64,000 nt of DNA from Pseudomonas chlororaphis subsp. aurantiaca (GTDB lineage: Bacteria > Pseudomonadota > Gammaproteobacteria > Pseudomonadales > Pseudomonadaceae), in the NCBI RefSeq assembly GCF_013466605.1, contig NZ_CP059162.1, forward strand, positions 2,046,001 through 2,110,000. The letters run 5' to 3'. The notes under the pieces are model-generated. The model was not told the origin of the DNA. It worked only from the letters and a program-made list of their open reading frames with translations, and made no database searches. Both the position numbers and the translations under genes were made by a program. Shown one piece after another: positions 9,992-21,004 of the stretch. Every line of letters begins with the position of its first letter. Position 1 is the first letter of the stretch.

Positions 9992-10651
9992 ATGACGTTC
10001 AAGGCGCCGGACAGCCTCGCCGAGCAAATCGCTCACCACCTCGCCGAACGCATCATTCGCGGCGAGCTCAAGCCTGGGGAGCGCATTCAGGAACAGAAGG
10101 TCACGCTGGCCCTCAACGTCAGCCGCGGCTCGGTCCGCGAGGCCCTGCTGATCCTCGAACGCCGCCACCTGATCGCCATCCTGCCGCGTCGTGGCGCCCA
10201 TGTGACCGAACTCACTCCGCACAAGGTGCAGAGCCTGTGCACCCTGATGAGCGAGCTGTACATCCTGCTGGGCAACTCGGTGGCCAATGGCTGGGAGCTG
10301 CAAGCCGACATGGCGCCGTTCCTGCAGATCCAGCAACGGCTGATCGCCGCCTACGAGCGCCAGGACATCCGCAGCTTCGTCGAAGACAGCTTCAACGTGA
10401 TGCGCGCCGCCTATCCGTTCGCCAACAACCCATACCTGCAGGAAACCGTCGAGAACCTGCAGCCGGCGATGAGCCGTGCCTATTTCCTGGCCCTGGAGCA
10501 GCGCAAGGCGGAAATGAGCGAATTCCTCGACCTGTTCGAGCAACTGCTGGCCGCCGTGCTGGCCCGTGACCTGTCGACGATCCGCCTGGTGTTGACGGCC
10601 TATGCCCGGCGCAGTTGCGACCTGGTAGTCGCCGCCTTGACGGTTGCCTGA
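9992..10651 (+). CDS. GntR family transcriptional regulator
   Basis: This gene encodes a 219-residue protein. A winged helix-turn-helix occupies residues 15-74 (IIRGELKPGERIQEQKV, then VSRGSVREALLILERRHL and PRRGAHVTEL). A helical C-terminal domain of FCD type follows. Where many FCD proteins have a metal-binding FH motif this one reads DSFNVMRAA, so it may not use the same metal site. AGGA lies just before the ATG. It is divergent from xdhA and its TGA is only 2 bp ahead of the smc GTG, so it is co-transcribed with smc. In P. aeruginosa a regulator sits in the same place. Its targets are unknown; xdh is a candidate. Confidence 0.88.
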   Translation: MTFKAPDSLAEQIAHHLAERIIRGELKPGERIQEQKVTLALNVSRGSVREALLILERRHLIAILPRRGAHVTELTPHKVQSLCTLMSELYILLGNSVANGWELQADMAPFLQIQQRLIAAYERQDIRSFVEDSFNVMRAAYPFANNPYLQETVENLQPAMSRAYFLALEQRKAEMSEFLDLFEQLLAAVLARDLSTIRLVLTAYARRSCDLVVAALTVA

Positions 10652-10653
10652 GC

Positions 10654-13600
10654 GTGCGGCTCAAGTGCATCAAGCTGGCGGGGTTCAAATCCTTCGTCGA
10701 CCCGACCACGGTGAACTTCCCCAGTAACATGGCGGCGGTGGTCGGGCCCAATGGGTGCGGCAAGTCGAACATCATCGACGCCGTGCGCTGGGTGATGGGC
10801 GAGAGCTCGGCCAAGAACCTGCGCGGCGAGTCGATGACCGACGTCATCTTCAACGGTTCCACCAGCCGCAAGCCGGTGAGCCAGGCCAGCATCGAGCTGG
10901 TCTTCGACAACTCCGACGGCACCCTGGTCGGGGAGTACGCGGCCTACGCGGAAATCTCCATCCGCCGCAAGGTCACCCGCGACAGCCAGAACAGCTATTT
11001 CCTCAACGGCGCCAAGTGCCGCCGTCGCGACATCACCGATATCTTCCTCGGCACCGGCCTGGGGCCACGCAGCTACTCGATCATCGAGCAGGGCATGATC
11101 TCCAAGCTGATCGAAGCCAAGCCGGAAGACCTGCGCAACTTCATCGAGGAAGCTGCGGGGATTTCCAAGTACAAGGAGCGCCGCCGGGAAACCGAAAACC
11201 GCATCCGCCGTACCCACGAAAACCTGGCGCGCCTGACCGACCTGCGCGAAGAGCTGGAGCGCCAGCTCGAGCGCCTGCATCGCCAGGCCCAGGCGGCCGA
11301 GAAGTACCAGGAATACAAAGGCGAGGAGCGTCAGCTCAAGGCCCAGCTGTCGGCGTTGCGCTGGCAGGCGTTGAACGATCAGGTCGGCCAGCGCGAGTCG
11401 ATCATCGGCAACCAGGAAGTCGGCTTTGAAGCGCTGGTGGCGGAGCAACGCAATGCTGATGCCGCCATCGAGCGCCTGCGCGACGGTCACCATGAGCTGT
11501 CCGAGCGCTTCAATCTGGTGCAGGGGCGTTTCTATTCGGTCGGCGGCGATATCGCCCGGGTCGAGCAGAGCATCCAGCACGGCCAGCAGCGCCTGCGCCA
11601 GTTGCAGGACGACTTGCGCGAGGCCGAGCGTGCACGCCAGGAGACCGAATCCCACCTGGGCCACGACCGCACCTTGCTCGCCACCCTCGGCGAAGAGCTG
11701 GAAATGCTCGAGCCCGAGCAGGAAGTCACCAGTGCCGCCGCCGAAGAGGCTGCCGCGGCCCTGGAAGAAGCCGAAACCACCATGCACGGCTGGCAGGAGC
11801 AGTGGGACGGATTCAACCTCAAGTCCGCCGAGCCGCGGCGCCAGGCCGAGGTGCAGCAGTCGCGTATCCAGCAGCTCGAAGGCAGCATGGAACGCCTGGG
11901 CGAGCGCCAGCGGCGCCTGGTGGAGGAGCGCGCGTTGCTGGCCGCCGATCCGGAAGACGCAGCGATCCTTGAGCTCAATGAACAACTCGCGGCCAGCGAG
12001 GCAACCCTGGAAGACTTGCAGGCCAGCGAAGACGGTCAAGTCGAGCGCCTGGAGCAGTTGCGCCAGGAACTGCATCAGGCGACCCAGGCCCAGCAGCAGG
12101 CCCAGGGCGAACTACAGCGTCTCAATGGGCGCTTGGCCTCGTTGGAAGCTTTGCAGCAGGCAGCGCTCAATCCGGGCACCGGCGCGGCGCAATGGCTGCA
12201 GGAGCAACAGTTGGCCGAGCGTCCGCGCCTGGCCGAAGGCTTGAAGGTCGAGGCCGGTTGGGAGCTGGCGGTGGAAACCGTGCTCGGCGCCGACCTGCAA
12301 GCGGTGTTGGTCGATGACTTTGCCGGTTTCGACCTGGCCGGGTTCGAGCAGGGCGATCTGCGCCTGCTCCAGCTGGCGGGCGAGGGCGCGCGGATACCCG
12401 GCAGCTTGCTGGACAAGGTCGATGCCCAGGTCGATCTGGCGCCCTGGCTGGGCCAGGTCAAACCGGTGGAAAGCCTTGAGCAGGCCCTCGCTCTGCGCGG
12501 TCAGTTGGCGGCCGGCGAGAGCCTGATCAGCCGCGACGGTTTCTGGGTCGGTCGGCATTTCCTGCGGGTGCGCCGCGCCAGTGAAGCGGAAAGCGGCATG
12601 CTCGCGCGCAACCAGGAAATCGAGCAGTTGAGCCAGGAGCGCGACGAGCGCGAAGCCAGCGTGGAAGACCTGGAAATCCACTTGCAGAACCTGCGTGCGC
12701 AACAGCGCCAGCAGGAGAACGGTCGCGAACACCTGCGCCGCCTGCTGCAGGACGAAGCCCGTCAGCAGGGTGAATTGAAAGCCAAGCTTTCCGCCGGCAA
12801 GGCCAAGGCGGAACAGCTGGCTCTGCGCCGTACCCGTCTGGATGAAGAAGTGGCAGAGCTGGGCGAGCAGCGCGCTGTGGAGCACGAGCAGGTGGGCGAA
12901 GCCCGTCTGCAACTGCAGGAAGCCCTCGACAGCATGGCCCTGGACACTGAGCAGCGCGAGTTGCTGCTGGCCCAGCGCGACAGTTTGCGCGAGCACCTGG
13001 ACCGGGTCCGCCAGGAGGCGCGCCAGCACAAGGATCATGCTCATCAGCTGGCGGTGCGCCTGGGGTCGCTCAAGGCCCAGCACGATTCCACCCGTCAGGC
13101 CCTGGAGCGCCTGGAGCTGCAATCGGAACGCCTGACGGAGAAGCGCGAACAGCTCAGCCTGAACCTGGAGGAGGGCGCCGCACCGCTGGAAGAGCTGCGC
13201 CTGAAGCTCGAGGAATTGCTGGAAAAACGCATGACCGTCGACGTCGAACTCAAGAGCGCGCAGATCGCCATGGAGGATGCCGACCGCGAATTGCGCGATG
13301 CGGAAAAACGTCGGACCCAGGCCGAGCAGCAATCGCAATTGATCCGTGGCCAGCTCGAACAGCAGCGCATGGAATGGCAGGCCCTGAGCGTGCGCCGCAA
13401 GACCTTGCAGGACCAGTTGCTGGAAGATGGCTACGACTTGCAGGGCGTGCTTGCCACGCTGACCGAACAGGCCAGCGAGAAAGAGGCCGAGGAAGAACTC
13501 GAGCGGATTGCGGCGCGCATCCAGCGCCTGGGGGCGATCAACCTCGCGGCCATCGATGAGTACCAGCAGCAGTCCGAGCGCAAGCGTTATCTGGATGCCC

Positions 13601-14142
13601 AGGATGCCGATCTGGTGGAAGCCCTGGAAACCCTGGAAAACGTGATTCGCAAGATCGACAAGGAAACCCGTAATCGTTTCAAGGATACCTTTGATCAGAT
13701 TAACAGCGGTTTACAGGCACTCTTTCCAAAAGTTTTCGGTGGCGGTAGCGCTTATTTGGAACTGACGGGCGAAGATCTACTCGATACAGGGGTAACGATC
13801 ATGGCGCGTCCGCCAGGGAAGAAGAACAGCACCATTCATTTGTTGTCCGGTGGTGAGAAAGCATTGACGGCCCTGGCGCTGGTATTTGCCATCTTCAAGT
13901 TGAACCCGGCGCCGTTCTGTATGCTCGACGAAGTTGACGCTCCGCTGGATGACGCTAACGTTGGACGCTACGCAAGGCTGGTTAAAGAAATGTCGCAGAC
14001 GGTGCAGTTCATCTATATCACCCACAACAAGATCGCCATGGAAATGGCCGATCAATTGATGGGCGTGACGATGCACGAGCCTGGCTGTTCGCGCCTGGTA
14101 GCAGTGGATGTCGAGGAGGCGATGGCGATGGTGGACGCCTGA
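10654..14142 (+). CDS. smc: chromosome segregation ATPase SMC
   Basis: This gene encodes a 1162-residue structural maintenance of chromosomes protein that condenses and segregates DNA as a ring dimer with ScpA/ScpB. The N-terminal head has MRLKCIKLAGFKSF and Walker A GPNGCGKS at 31-38. Two long Glu/Gln/Arg/Leu-rich coiled coils (about 165-480 and 650-990) flank a hinge around 500-640. The C-terminal head carries the signature LLSGGEKAL near 1063 and Walker B FCMLDEVDAPLDD near 1090. A GTG start at 10654, two bases after the GntR stop, gives the conserved N-terminus. The previous gene's 3' end serves as leader, so translation is probably coupled. Confidence 0.97.
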   Translation: MRLKCIKLAGFKSFVDPTTVNFPSNMAAVVGPNGCGKSNIIDAVRWVMGESSAKNLRGESMTDVIFNGSTSRKPVSQASIELVFDNSDGTLVGEYAAYAEISIRRKVTRDSQNSYFLNGAKCRRRDITDIFLGTGLGPRSYSIIEQGMISKLIEAKPEDLRNFIEEAAGISKYKERRRETENRIRRTHENLARLTDLREELERQLERLHRQAQAAEKYQEYKGEERQLKAQLSALRWQALNDQVGQRESIIGNQEVGFEALVAEQRNADAAIERLRDGHHELSERFNLVQGRFYSVGGDIARVEQSIQHGQQRLRQLQDDLREAERARQETESHLGHDRTLLATLGEELEMLEPEQEVTSAAAEEAAAALEEAETTMHGWQEQWDGFNLKSAEPRRQAEVQQSRIQQLEGSMERLGERQRRLVEERALLAADPEDAAILELNEQLAASEATLEDLQASEDGQVERLEQLRQELHQATQAQQQAQGELQRLNGRLASLEALQQAALNPGTGAAQWLQEQQLAERPRLAEGLKVEAGWELAVETVLGADLQAVLVDDFAGFDLAGFEQGDLRLLQLAGEGARIPGSLLDKVDAQVDLAPWLGQVKPVESLEQALALRGQLAAGESLISRDGFWVGRHFLRVRRASEAESGMLARNQEIEQLSQERDEREASVEDLEIHLQNLRAQQRQQENGREHLRRLLQDEARQQGELKAKLSAGKAKAEQLALRRTRLDEEVAELGEQRAVEHEQVGEARLQLQEALDSMALDTEQRELLLAQRDSLREHLDRVRQEARQHKDHAHQLAVRLGSLKAQHDSTRQALERLELQSERLTEKREQLSLNLEEGAAPLEELRLKLEELLEKRMTVDVELKSAQIAMEDADRELRDAEKRRTQAEQQSQLIRGQLEQQRMEWQALSVRRKTLQDQLLEDGYDLQGVLATLTEQASEKEAEEELERIAARIQRLGAINLAAIDEYQQQSERKRYLDAQDADLVEALETLENVIRKIDKETRNRFKDTFDQINSGLQALFPKVFGGGSAYLELTGEDLLDTGVTIMARPPGKKNSTIHLLSGGEKALTALALVFAIFKLNPAPFCMLDEVDAPLDDANVGRYARLVKEMSQTVQFIYITHNKIAMEMADQLMGVTMHEPGCSRLVAVDVEEAMAMVDA

Positions 14143-14403
14143 TATCCGGGCGACCAAAGCCGGTATGTAAGTGACAAGTAAGAGGTTTTTACCTGCGCCG
14201 AGTACTGGCTGATCGACATATTGAATGAAGCCGTTGCGACAGACGGTGTAAAGTTGTCTTTGGTCGTGCTAGTTTAATGTCAATTTTTCCTATACGTGGG
14301 CAAAAGGCCAGTCAGAACATAGAGTTGGCGCCACGTTTTAAAGCGGTTTGCAGTTTGCTAAACCTCTTATTTTTCAGCATTTTTCATAGAGGCACGGGAT
14401 TAC

Positions 14404-15252
14404 ATGGAAATCGGTCTGCGCGAGTGGCTGATCGTCATCGGCATCATTGTCATTGCCGGTATTCTTTTTGATGGCTGGCGCCGTATGCGCGGCGGCAAGG
14501 GGAAGTTGAAATTCCGTCTGGATCGTAGCCTGTCCAACCTGCCGGACGACGACAGCAGTGCCGAACTGCTGGGCCCGCCCCGCGTTCTGGATACCCATAA
14601 GGAACCGCAACTCGATGAGCACGACCTGCCGTCGATGAGCGCACCGGCGCGCGAACCGCGCGAGTCCGGCTCCAAGCGCGGCAAGCGTGCCAGCGAGCCA
14701 CAGCAGGGCGACCTGAACCTCAACCTGGATCTGGACGGCGGCCCGAGCTTCAGCAGCCGTGACGACGACTTCCCGGATGAAACCAAGGCTTCCGGTTACG
14801 CCGACAAGGATCAGCCGCAAGCCGAAGAAGTGCTGGTGATCAGCGTGATCTGCCGTGATGCCGGCGGCTTCAAGGGCCCGGCGCTGTTGCAGAACATCCT
14901 GGAAAGCGGCCTGCGTTTTGGCGAGATGGATATTTTCCACCGTCACGAAAGCATGGCCGGTAACGGCGAAGTGCTGTTCTCCATGGCCAACGCGGTCAAG
15001 CCGGGCGTGTTCGACCTGGATGACATCGACCACTTCAGCACCCCGGCCGTGAGCTTCTTCCTCGGCCTGCCAGGCCCGCGTCATCCGAAGCAGGCTTTCG
15101 ACGTGATGGTGGCCGCGGCGCGCAAGCTGTCCCAGGAACTGAACGGAGAACTGAAGGACGACCAGCGCAGCGTGCTGACCGCCCAGACCATCGAACACTA
15201 CCGTCAGCGCATCGTCGAATTCGAGCGTCGCGCCCTGACCCAGAAGCGCTGA
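14404..15252 (+). CDS. zipA: cell division protein ZipA
   Basis: This gene encodes a 282-residue divisome protein that tethers FtsZ to the inner membrane. The layout is typical: a short N-terminus, one membrane span at about residues 8-23 ([15 protein letters not shown]), then a basic and charged disordered linker (about 24-140) holding [19 protein letters not shown]. The C-terminal FtsZ-binding domain runs from about 145 to 275, with [16 protein letters not shown] and [15 protein letters not shown]. The gap of about 260 bp from smc suggests its own promoter. It is followed by a cruciform and a terminator-like hairpin before ligA. Confidence 0.95.
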   Translation: MEIGLREWLIVIGIIVIAGILFDGWRRMRGGKGKLKFRLDRSLSNLPDDDSSAELLGPPRVLDTHKEPQLDEHDLPSMSAPAREPRESGSKRGKRASEPQQGDLNLNLDLDGGPSFSSRDDDFPDETKASGYADKDQPQAEEVLVISVICRDAGGFKGPALLQNILESGLRFGEMDIFHRHESMAGNGEVLFSMANAVKPGVFDLDDIDHFSTPAVSFFLGLPGPRHPKQAFDVMVAAARKLSQELNGELKDDQRSVLTAQTIEHYRQRIVEFERRALTQKR

Positions 15253-15258
15253 GCGCTT

Positions 15259-15309
15259 CGCGAGCCAGCCGCTCCGGCATAACCCTTGGCCTGCCGGAGC
15301 AGGCTCGCG
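15259..15309. repeat. perfect two-block inverted repeat after zipA
   Basis: The outer arms CGCGAGCC / GGCTCGCG (15259-15266, 15302-15309) and inner arms GCTCCGGC / GCCGGAGC (15271-15278, 15293-15300) form a long hairpin just after the zipA stop. It resembles REP-type elements of the P. fluorescens group but is of a different class from the others here. Confidence 0.7.
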
Positions 15310-15340
15310 ACAGGGTCGCAAGACCCTACAGACAAATATT

Positions 15341-15366
15341 GAGCAGCCTAGGCTGCTCTTTTGCTT
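15341..15366 (+). terminator. intrinsic terminator between zipA and ligA
   Basis: A perfect 8-bp stem GAGCAGCC-TA-GGCTGCTC is followed at once by TTTTGCTTTTT. It lies only 15 bp ahead of the ligA start codon. It would end zipA transcripts, or act as a partial attenuator in the ligA leader if transcription reads through. Confidence 0.75.
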
Positions 15367-15371
15367 TTTGA

Positions 15372-17747
<2,376 letters not shown>

Positions 17748-17750
17748 TCC

Positions 17751-17853
17751 TGTAGCCGCTGCCGAAGGCTGCGATAAGGTCCGCAGGACCTTCAGGCGCC
17801 TGGCGGCGCAACGCCCGCTACGCGGTCGATCGCAGCCTGCGGCAGCGGCTACA
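17751..17853. repeat. REP doublet (REPIN-like), class TGTAGCCGCTGCCG
   Basis: TGTAGCCGCTGCCGAAGGCTGCG and the complementary CGCAGCCTGCGGCAGCGGCTACA bound a spacer with its own GC-rich pairing. It is the same family as the element at 1151 and lies directly after ligA, where it can act as a transcript 3'-end hairpin. Confidence 0.88.
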
Positions 17854-17948
17854 TGGAATGGCGTTCCCCCACAGGAACGCCTTGAAAACGATGGAACAAT
17901 CGTCTCCTGCCCATGATCTAGTCTTGGCAAGCCCAGGGAGAGATCGCC

Positions 17949-19115
17949 ATGTACCGCTTCTTCGAACAGCTCAGTTCCCGTATCGCCGCGCCCTTTGTCC
18001 GTGAGAACAGCCGCAACAGCAAGATCTGGTCGTGCCGCTGCGGGCAGTCGCTGTTCTTTCGCAACAGCCAGTGCCTGGCCTGTTCGGCGGCCCTGGGTTA
18101 TCAGCCCGAGCAGAGTCGCCTGTCGTCGCTGCAACCAGGGCCGGAGCTCGATACCTGGCGGCTGGACGTCGACCCGCAAGCGGGGCTGTTCCGGCGCTGC
18201 GCCAACCTCGATACCCCGGCGGCCTGTAACTGGTTGCTGCCGGCTTATGGCGCCGGCACCTTGTGCATGGCGTGCCGGTTGAACCGGACCATTCCCGATC
18301 TTGGCGTGGCGGAAAACCCCGAGCGCTGGCGCAAGGTGGAAATCGCCAAGCGCCGCCTGGTGGCGCAACTGGTGAGCCTGGGGTTGCCGCTAATCGCCAG
18401 GACCGAGGATGAAGCGGCCGGCCTGGCTTTCGATTTCCTTGGTGTCGATCAGCAGGGCAAGGCGCCCATGACCGGCCACGCCAACGGCCTGATCACCCTC
18501 GACATCAAGGAGGCCGATGACGCCTATCGCGAGCAGGTGCGGGTGCAGATGCACGAACCCTATCGCACCTTGCTCGGCCACTTTCGGCATGAGGTGGGGC
18601 ATTACTACTGGGATCGCCTGATCGCCGACAGCCATTGGCTGGAACCCTGTCGCGCGCTGTTCGGCGACGAACGCGCGAGCTACGCCGAAGCCCTGGATCG
18701 GCATTATCAACAGGGCGCGCCGAACGATTGGTCGCAGGCCTACGTTAGCGCCTATGCCACCATGCACCCCTGGGAAGACTGGGCGGAAACCTGGGCCCAT
18801 TACCTGCACATGATGGACGCGGTCGACACCGCGCTGGGCTTCGGCATGAGCGCCCGGGAAATGGACTTCGACTATCAGCCGTTTCCGCTGGACACCCTGT
18901 ATGACCCACGGCATCCCGACGGCCCGGCGTTCCTCTCTTTCGTCAACGCCTGGATCGAACTGGCGGGCATGCTCAACGAACTGTCACGCAGCATGGGTCA
19001 GCCGGACTTCTATCCCTTCATCCTGCCGCCAGCGGTGATCGCCAAGCTGCACTTCATCCACCTGGTGATCCAGCAAGCCGGCGGCAAGGCCGACGAAGTG
19101 CTCGAACAGGCCTGA
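17949..19115 (+). CDS. putative zinc-ribbon metallopeptidase (Peptidase_Mx-like)
   Basis: This 388-residue protein has an N-terminal zinc-ribbon-like part (WSCRCGQSLFF...CLACSA, then RRCAN and LCMACRLNRTIPDL near 105-118). A gluzincin-like motif HEVGHYYWDRLI lies near residue 218, and a downstream EDWAETWAHYLHMMD near 277 may supply a third ligand Glu. Such proteins are listed as putative zinc-binding metallopeptidases of unknown substrate. No signal peptide is seen, so it is probably cytosolic. GGGAGAG precedes the ATG. It stands alone between two REP doublets. The family call is good; peptidase activity is inferred from the HExxH motif only. Confidence 0.82.
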   Translation: MYRFFEQLSSRIAAPFVRENSRNSKIWSCRCGQSLFFRNSQCLACSAALGYQPEQSRLSSLQPGPELDTWRLDVDPQAGLFRRCANLDTPAACNWLLPAYGAGTLCMACRLNRTIPDLGVAENPERWRKVEIAKRRLVAQLVSLGLPLIARTEDEAAGLAFDFLGVDQQGKAPMTGHANGLITLDIKEADDAYREQVRVQMHEPYRTLLGHFRHEVGHYYWDRLIADSHWLEPCRALFGDERASYAEALDRHYQQGAPNDWSQAYVSAYATMHPWEDWAETWAHYLHMMDAVDTALGFGMSAREMDFDYQPFPLDTLYDPRHPDGPAFLSFVNAWIELAGMLNELSRSMGQPDFYPFILPPAVIAKLHFIHLVIQQAGGKADEVLEQA

Positions 19116-19130
19116 ATCCACCACCTGCCT

Positions 19131-19217
19131 CTGTAGGAGCAAAGCTTGCTCGCGATGGCATCTATGCGGTCCTCTACCAGACCGCGTCGTCTGCATCACG
19201 AGCAAGCCAGCTCCCGG
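19131..19217. repeat. REP doublet, class CTGTAGGAGC...GCTTGCTCGCGATG
   Basis: CTGTAGGAGCAAAGCTTGCTCGCGATG is paired imperfectly with GCATCACGAGCAAGCCAGCTCCC about 60 bp later. It is related to the units at 5783, 31660 and 49116 and is a common intergenic repeat in this group of Pseudomonas. Confidence 0.72.
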
Positions 19218-19226
19218 ATAAGGCCG

Positions 19227-19400
19227 TCAGCGGCTGGTGCGCACGCCATCGAGCAGGGCGTCGACCACCGCGCGAGCCATCTCCACGGAATGCACCATGG
19301 ACCAGATCAGCCCGCGTTCGATGCCGCGGCCTTGTTCGGTGATTTCATCCCAGCAGTCGCTGTTGAGCGCTGTACCAATGACTCTTCCAGACTTCCACAT
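19227..19400 (-). pseudogene. possible gene remnant or small hypothetical protein
   Basis: From an ATG at 19400 the minus strand reads a 57-residue frame ending WSMVHSVEMARAVVDALLDGVRTSR, which looks protein-like. It has no clear ribosome site. The neighbouring minus frame just upstream also reads plausibly (FNDPDVEVWKSHWYSAQQ) before a stop, as if a frameshift had split a longer gene. No family is recognised. It may be a decayed gene end or chance; I give it little weight. Confidence 0.25.
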
Positions 19401-19566
19401 CCGGGTCGTTGAAACTGCAACGACCCACGCAGACTGCCCGATCAAATTCAGGGGTACAACCCGCCCAAAGGCGTTCCAGAGTTTCTAGGAAACCCCTTAC
19501 AAAACAAAGCGAAAAATCGACTGCCAGCTCGCCGCAAAACTGCCACCTCGCTCATGCGCGGTCCCC

Positions 19567-19698
19567 TGTAGCCGCTGCCGCAGGCTGCGATCGACTGCGA
19601 AGCAGTCGCTAGCCATTTGATTGCGCTCAGCCAAAATACGGTATCACCCGCGATTGCGGCCGCTGCGCGACCGAACGCAGCCTGCGGCAGCGGCTACA
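19567..19698. repeat. REP doublet (REPIN-like), class TGTAGCCGCTGCCG
   Basis: TGTAGCCGCTGCCGCAGGCTGCGATCG and its complement ending GCAGCCTGCGGCAGCGGCTACA face each other across a spacer of about 80 bp, longer than in the other copies. The element lies in the gap ahead of the SRP RNA promoter. Confidence 0.87.
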
Positions 19699-19779
19699 GG
19701 AATCGGCGAGTGGGCGGGGGAGAAGGGTAATGATCCAAGTACTTGAAGCCGTTCAGATTTTTTAATCTTTACAGAGCGG

Positions 19780-19807
19780 TTGTAACTTCGCCGCAGATAG
19801 GTACAAT
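19780..19807 (+). promoter_or_regulatory. sigma-70 promoter of the SRP RNA gene
   Basis: A -35 TTGTAA (19780-19785) and a -10 TACAAT (19802-19807) are separated by 16 bp. They end about 30 bp before the folded RNA, as expected for a strongly expressed stable RNA. Confidence 0.7.
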
Positions 19808-19839
19808 GGCGCGGCTCACCGTCAGGTGAGCGTCGTTAT

Positions 19840-19950
19840 GGTGACCCCATTGGTCCCCTCGCAACGATCAGCCGTGAACCCGGTCAGGCCTGGAAGGGAG
19901 CAGCCGCAGCGGTGACATTGTGTGCCGGGGTGTGGCTGGTGGGGTTGCCT
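19840..19950 (+). ncRNA. ffs: 4.5S RNA, small bacterial signal recognition particle RNA
   Basis: This is the RNA scaffold of the signal recognition particle; it binds Ffh and targets nascent membrane proteins. The invariant tetraloop region reads GTCAGGCCTGGAAGGGAGCAGCC, close to the E. coli sequence. The symmetric parts CCTCGCAACG and TGTGTGCCGGGGTGTGGCTGG are also in place. GGTGACCCC at the 5' end pairs with GGGGTTGCC at the 3' end, closing the long hairpin. The outer bases CGTTATGG (19834) and CCATAACG (19951) extend this pairing and may belong to the precursor. The exact mature ends are uncertain by a few bases. Confidence 0.93.
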
Positions 19951-20036
19951 CCATAACGCCTTCTGTCGGTCCTCGACGAATGTTCTGAATTCCCCCCCCT
20001 TGCTTTCATCCTGATCTGGCTCGCCAGTCGCTCGTT

Positions 20037-20903
20037 TCATTTCCCCAATCGTTCCTGCAACAACTGCGCAAACGCGTCCCGTGCGGTGTGGCGTTCTATT
20101 TCCTTGTTCCAGACAAAACGAATGTCGATCGGCTGCAGATCGGCGAAGCGGTAGCGCGCCAGGCCTGAGGACAGGGTGTAGCGGTCGAGCACGCCTTCCG
20201 GAGCCAGGGTCATGCCGGCGCCGGCGCTGACGCAGTCGATGATGGTGCCCCAACTGGCATAGCCGATGATGGGCGCCGTCACGTCGTGGACGTTCAGCCA
20301 ATGCTCCAGGGCACGGCGGTAAGGGCAGCCGCCGGGCCACATGAACAGGGTCTGGTCCTGCAGGTCGCGCGGGTTCAGTACGGGTGCCGCATCGGCGCTG
20401 GCGACCAGCACCAGGGGCTCGCTGTAGAGGGCGGTGCGCTCCAGCTTTGGCTGGGGCGTGTCGACCGCAACCAGCGCGCCGTCGATCCGGTGGTGTTGCA
20501 GCTCTTCGAACAGCTGCGACCAGGTGCCGGTTACCAGCTCCAGGGTGACCTGTGGAAAGCGCTGATGGAATTCCGCCAGTAGCGGCGGCAGGCGCCCACC
20601 GGCGCAGGACTCGATGGCGCCGATGCGCAGGATGCCACTGGGTTCGGCCTGGCGGTCGACTGCGCGTTTGGCCTCGTCCACCAGGGCCAGGATGCGCTCG
20701 CTGTAACCGAGAAAGATTTCCCCGTCCGGGCTGATTTTCAGCCCGCGGCCGGCGCGGATAAACAGCCGCGTGCCCAGCTCGTCTTCCAGCTGCTTGAGGC
20801 GGTTGGTGATGTTGGAGGGCACGCAATGCAGTTGTTCGGCCGCCCGGGCGATGCCGCCGGTGCGGGCGACTGCTTTCACCATCTTCAACTGGCTCAGTTC
20901 CAT
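20037..20903 (-). CDS. LysR family transcriptional regulator
   Basis: This gene encodes a 288-residue LysR-type regulator. An N-terminal helix-turn-helix at about residues 1-60 reads MELSQLKMVKAVARTGGIARAAEQL and SNITNRLKQLEDELGTRLFIR. The effector-binding domain spans about 88-285. It is divergent from an EamA exporter with start codons only about 100 bp apart, the usual arrangement in which a LysR protein controls its neighbour. The inducer is not evident from sequence. Confidence 0.9.
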   Translation of the reverse strand: MELSQLKMVKAVARTGGIARAAEQLHCVPSNITNRLKQLEDELGTRLFIRAGRGLKISPDGEIFLGYSERILALVDEAKRAVDRQAEPSGILRIGAIESCAGGRLPPLLAEFHQRFPQVTLELVTGTWSQLFEELQHHRIDGALVAVDTPQPKLERTALYSEPLVLVASADAAPVLNPRDLQDQTLFMWPGGCPYRRALEHWLNVHDVTAPIIGYASWGTIIDCVSAGAGMTLAPEGVLDRYTLSSGLARYRFADLQPIDIRFVWNKEIERHTARDAFAQLLQERLGK

Positions 20904-21004
20904 TGCTCATTTCCAGTGAGGTTTGGCTTCAGTATCCGTTAATTGTGGTGAGTTGTGACGAGCGAGAGACTGAAGGCCTTCCTTGTGCTGCCGAGTCCTG
21001 TCTC

